Assembly (NCBI GenBank): GCA_051745535.1
Contig: JBNJED010000031.1
Coordinates: forward strand, 1 to 13,702
Reading direction: 5' to 3'
DNA: 13,702 bases
Source: Thiohalospira sp051745535
GTDB lineage: Bacteria > Pseudomonadota > Gammaproteobacteria > Thiohalospirales > Thiohalospiraceae
Part shown: one piece after another, positions 13,334 to 13,702 of the stretch
Layout: every line of letters starts with the position of its first letter
How positions within the stretch are numbered: position 1 is the first letter of the stretch
Program-made: the position numbers and the translations under genes
Notes under the pieces: generated by a model
What the model saw: the letters and a program-made list of their open reading frames with translations, nothing else
Database searches by the model: none
What the model was told of the DNA's origin: nothing

Positions 13334-13702
13334 TTAGACCAGGGGCGGCTCGTCGTCGTCGCCGGCCCAGTCGGAGAGGGCGTTGCTGGAGGCCTCCACC
13401 TGCTCCGCCTCGTCGGGCCCCTCGAAGCGGGCGATGTGGTAGAGGGCGTCGCCCTCGTAGGCCAGCGGCATGTTGAGCCGGCCGATGATCACCCCCGACC
13501 AGGGGGCCTCGATGCGCTCCTCGCGTACGCCGAAGGGGTCGGCGATGATGCCCAGGGTGCTGCCGCGATGGACCCGGGCGCCCAGGGCGGTGGTGGAGCG
13601 CAGGATCCCGCTCTGGGGGGCGCGGACCCAGCCGGAGGTCCGCGCCACCACCGGCTCGGTGGTCTTCTTCCGCCGCCGGGTGGAGGGCGGGAGCATGCCC
13701 AG
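13334..13702 (-). CDS. Aspartoacylase/succinylglutamate desuccinylase-family enzyme, C-terminal part
   Basis: The frame is open to the right edge, so only the last 122 codons are present and the N-terminal zinc-peptidase domain lies outside. The visible part is the C-terminal beta-barrel typical of AstE/AspA-like M14-family proteins: KKTTEPVVARTSGWVRAP, SGILRSTTALGARVHRGSTLG, and IEAPWSGVIIGRLNMPLAYEGDALYHIARF, where the 'G.lG.i.d.fG' (STLGIIADPFG) and 'ap.sG.i......p.v..Gd.l..i' patterns recall biotinyl/lipoyl-like barrels. Family members remove acyl groups from amino acids or process peptides, but the actual substrate cannot be told without the catalytic part. The acidic tail (DWAGDDDEPPLV) is unusual but unremarkable. 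Confidence 0.85.
   Translation of the reverse strand: MGMLPPSTRRRKKTTEPVVARTSGWVRAPQSGILRSTTALGARVHRGSTLGIIADPFGVREERIEAPWSGVIIGRLNMPLAYEGDALYHIARFEGPDEAEQVEASSNALSDWAGDDDEPPLV

Overview
The window is GC-rich (mostly about 70% G+C) and gene-dense. Typical proteobacterial families (EttA of 555 residues, a YhiN-like flavoprotein, a DUF815 ATPase, an aspartoacylase-family enzyme, TSUP, DsrE and rhodanese proteins) suggest a gammaproteobacterium, plausibly a sulfur-metabolising Chromatiales/Ectothiorhodospiraceae-type organism. The lineage is inference from protein families and composition, not from a marker gene.

Region 1 (1-1250) is a small accessory scar. The first 14 codons of a catalase-peroxidase gene (katG) leave the left edge on the minus strand. 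Downstream of its control region, on the plus strand, lies highly structured non-coding DNA that looks like the 5' half of a group II intron, cut off where the reverse-transcriptase region would begin. It is joined directly to the last 26 codons of a HigB/RelE-type toxin, followed by an intact HigA antitoxin gene. The antitoxin has thus lost its toxin. This part is visibly less GC-rich than the rest.

Region 2 (1252-9248) is the most interesting part: two divergent operons around a 94-bp control region (3881-3974). Leftward are an ArsR-type repressor fused to a rhodanese domain, a YhiN-like flavoprotein and a TauE/SafE exporter. Rightward are eight tightly packed genes: a sterol-desaturase-type di-iron membrane hydroxylase, a TVP38 membrane protein fused to a rhodanese domain, a periplasmic DsrE-like protein, an ArsS-type radical SAM enzyme, two glycosyltransferases of the kinds that accompany ArsS (TIGR04283-like and TIGR04282-like), a 77-residue membrane protein and a 124-residue CxxC protein. 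Overlapping or abutting stops and starts (GTGA three times, TTGA once, TGA-ATG once) suggest translational coupling. The set looks like an arsenosugar-type (radical SAM/'selenodomain') operon wired to persulfide chemistry and probably controlled by the ArsR-rhodanese protein. No arsM is present. The control region contains two perfect palindromes, one next to the ribosome-binding site of the rightward operon.

Region 3 (9245-13702) is entirely leftward and looks like core genome: the end of an aspartoacylase/succinylglutamate-desuccinylase-family gene, a multi-span membrane protein, ettA (ABC-F translation factor), a DUF815 AAA+ ATPase, and a basic, low-complexity hypothetical protein. The last converges on the rightward operon, the two genes sharing a CTAG that supplies both stop codons.
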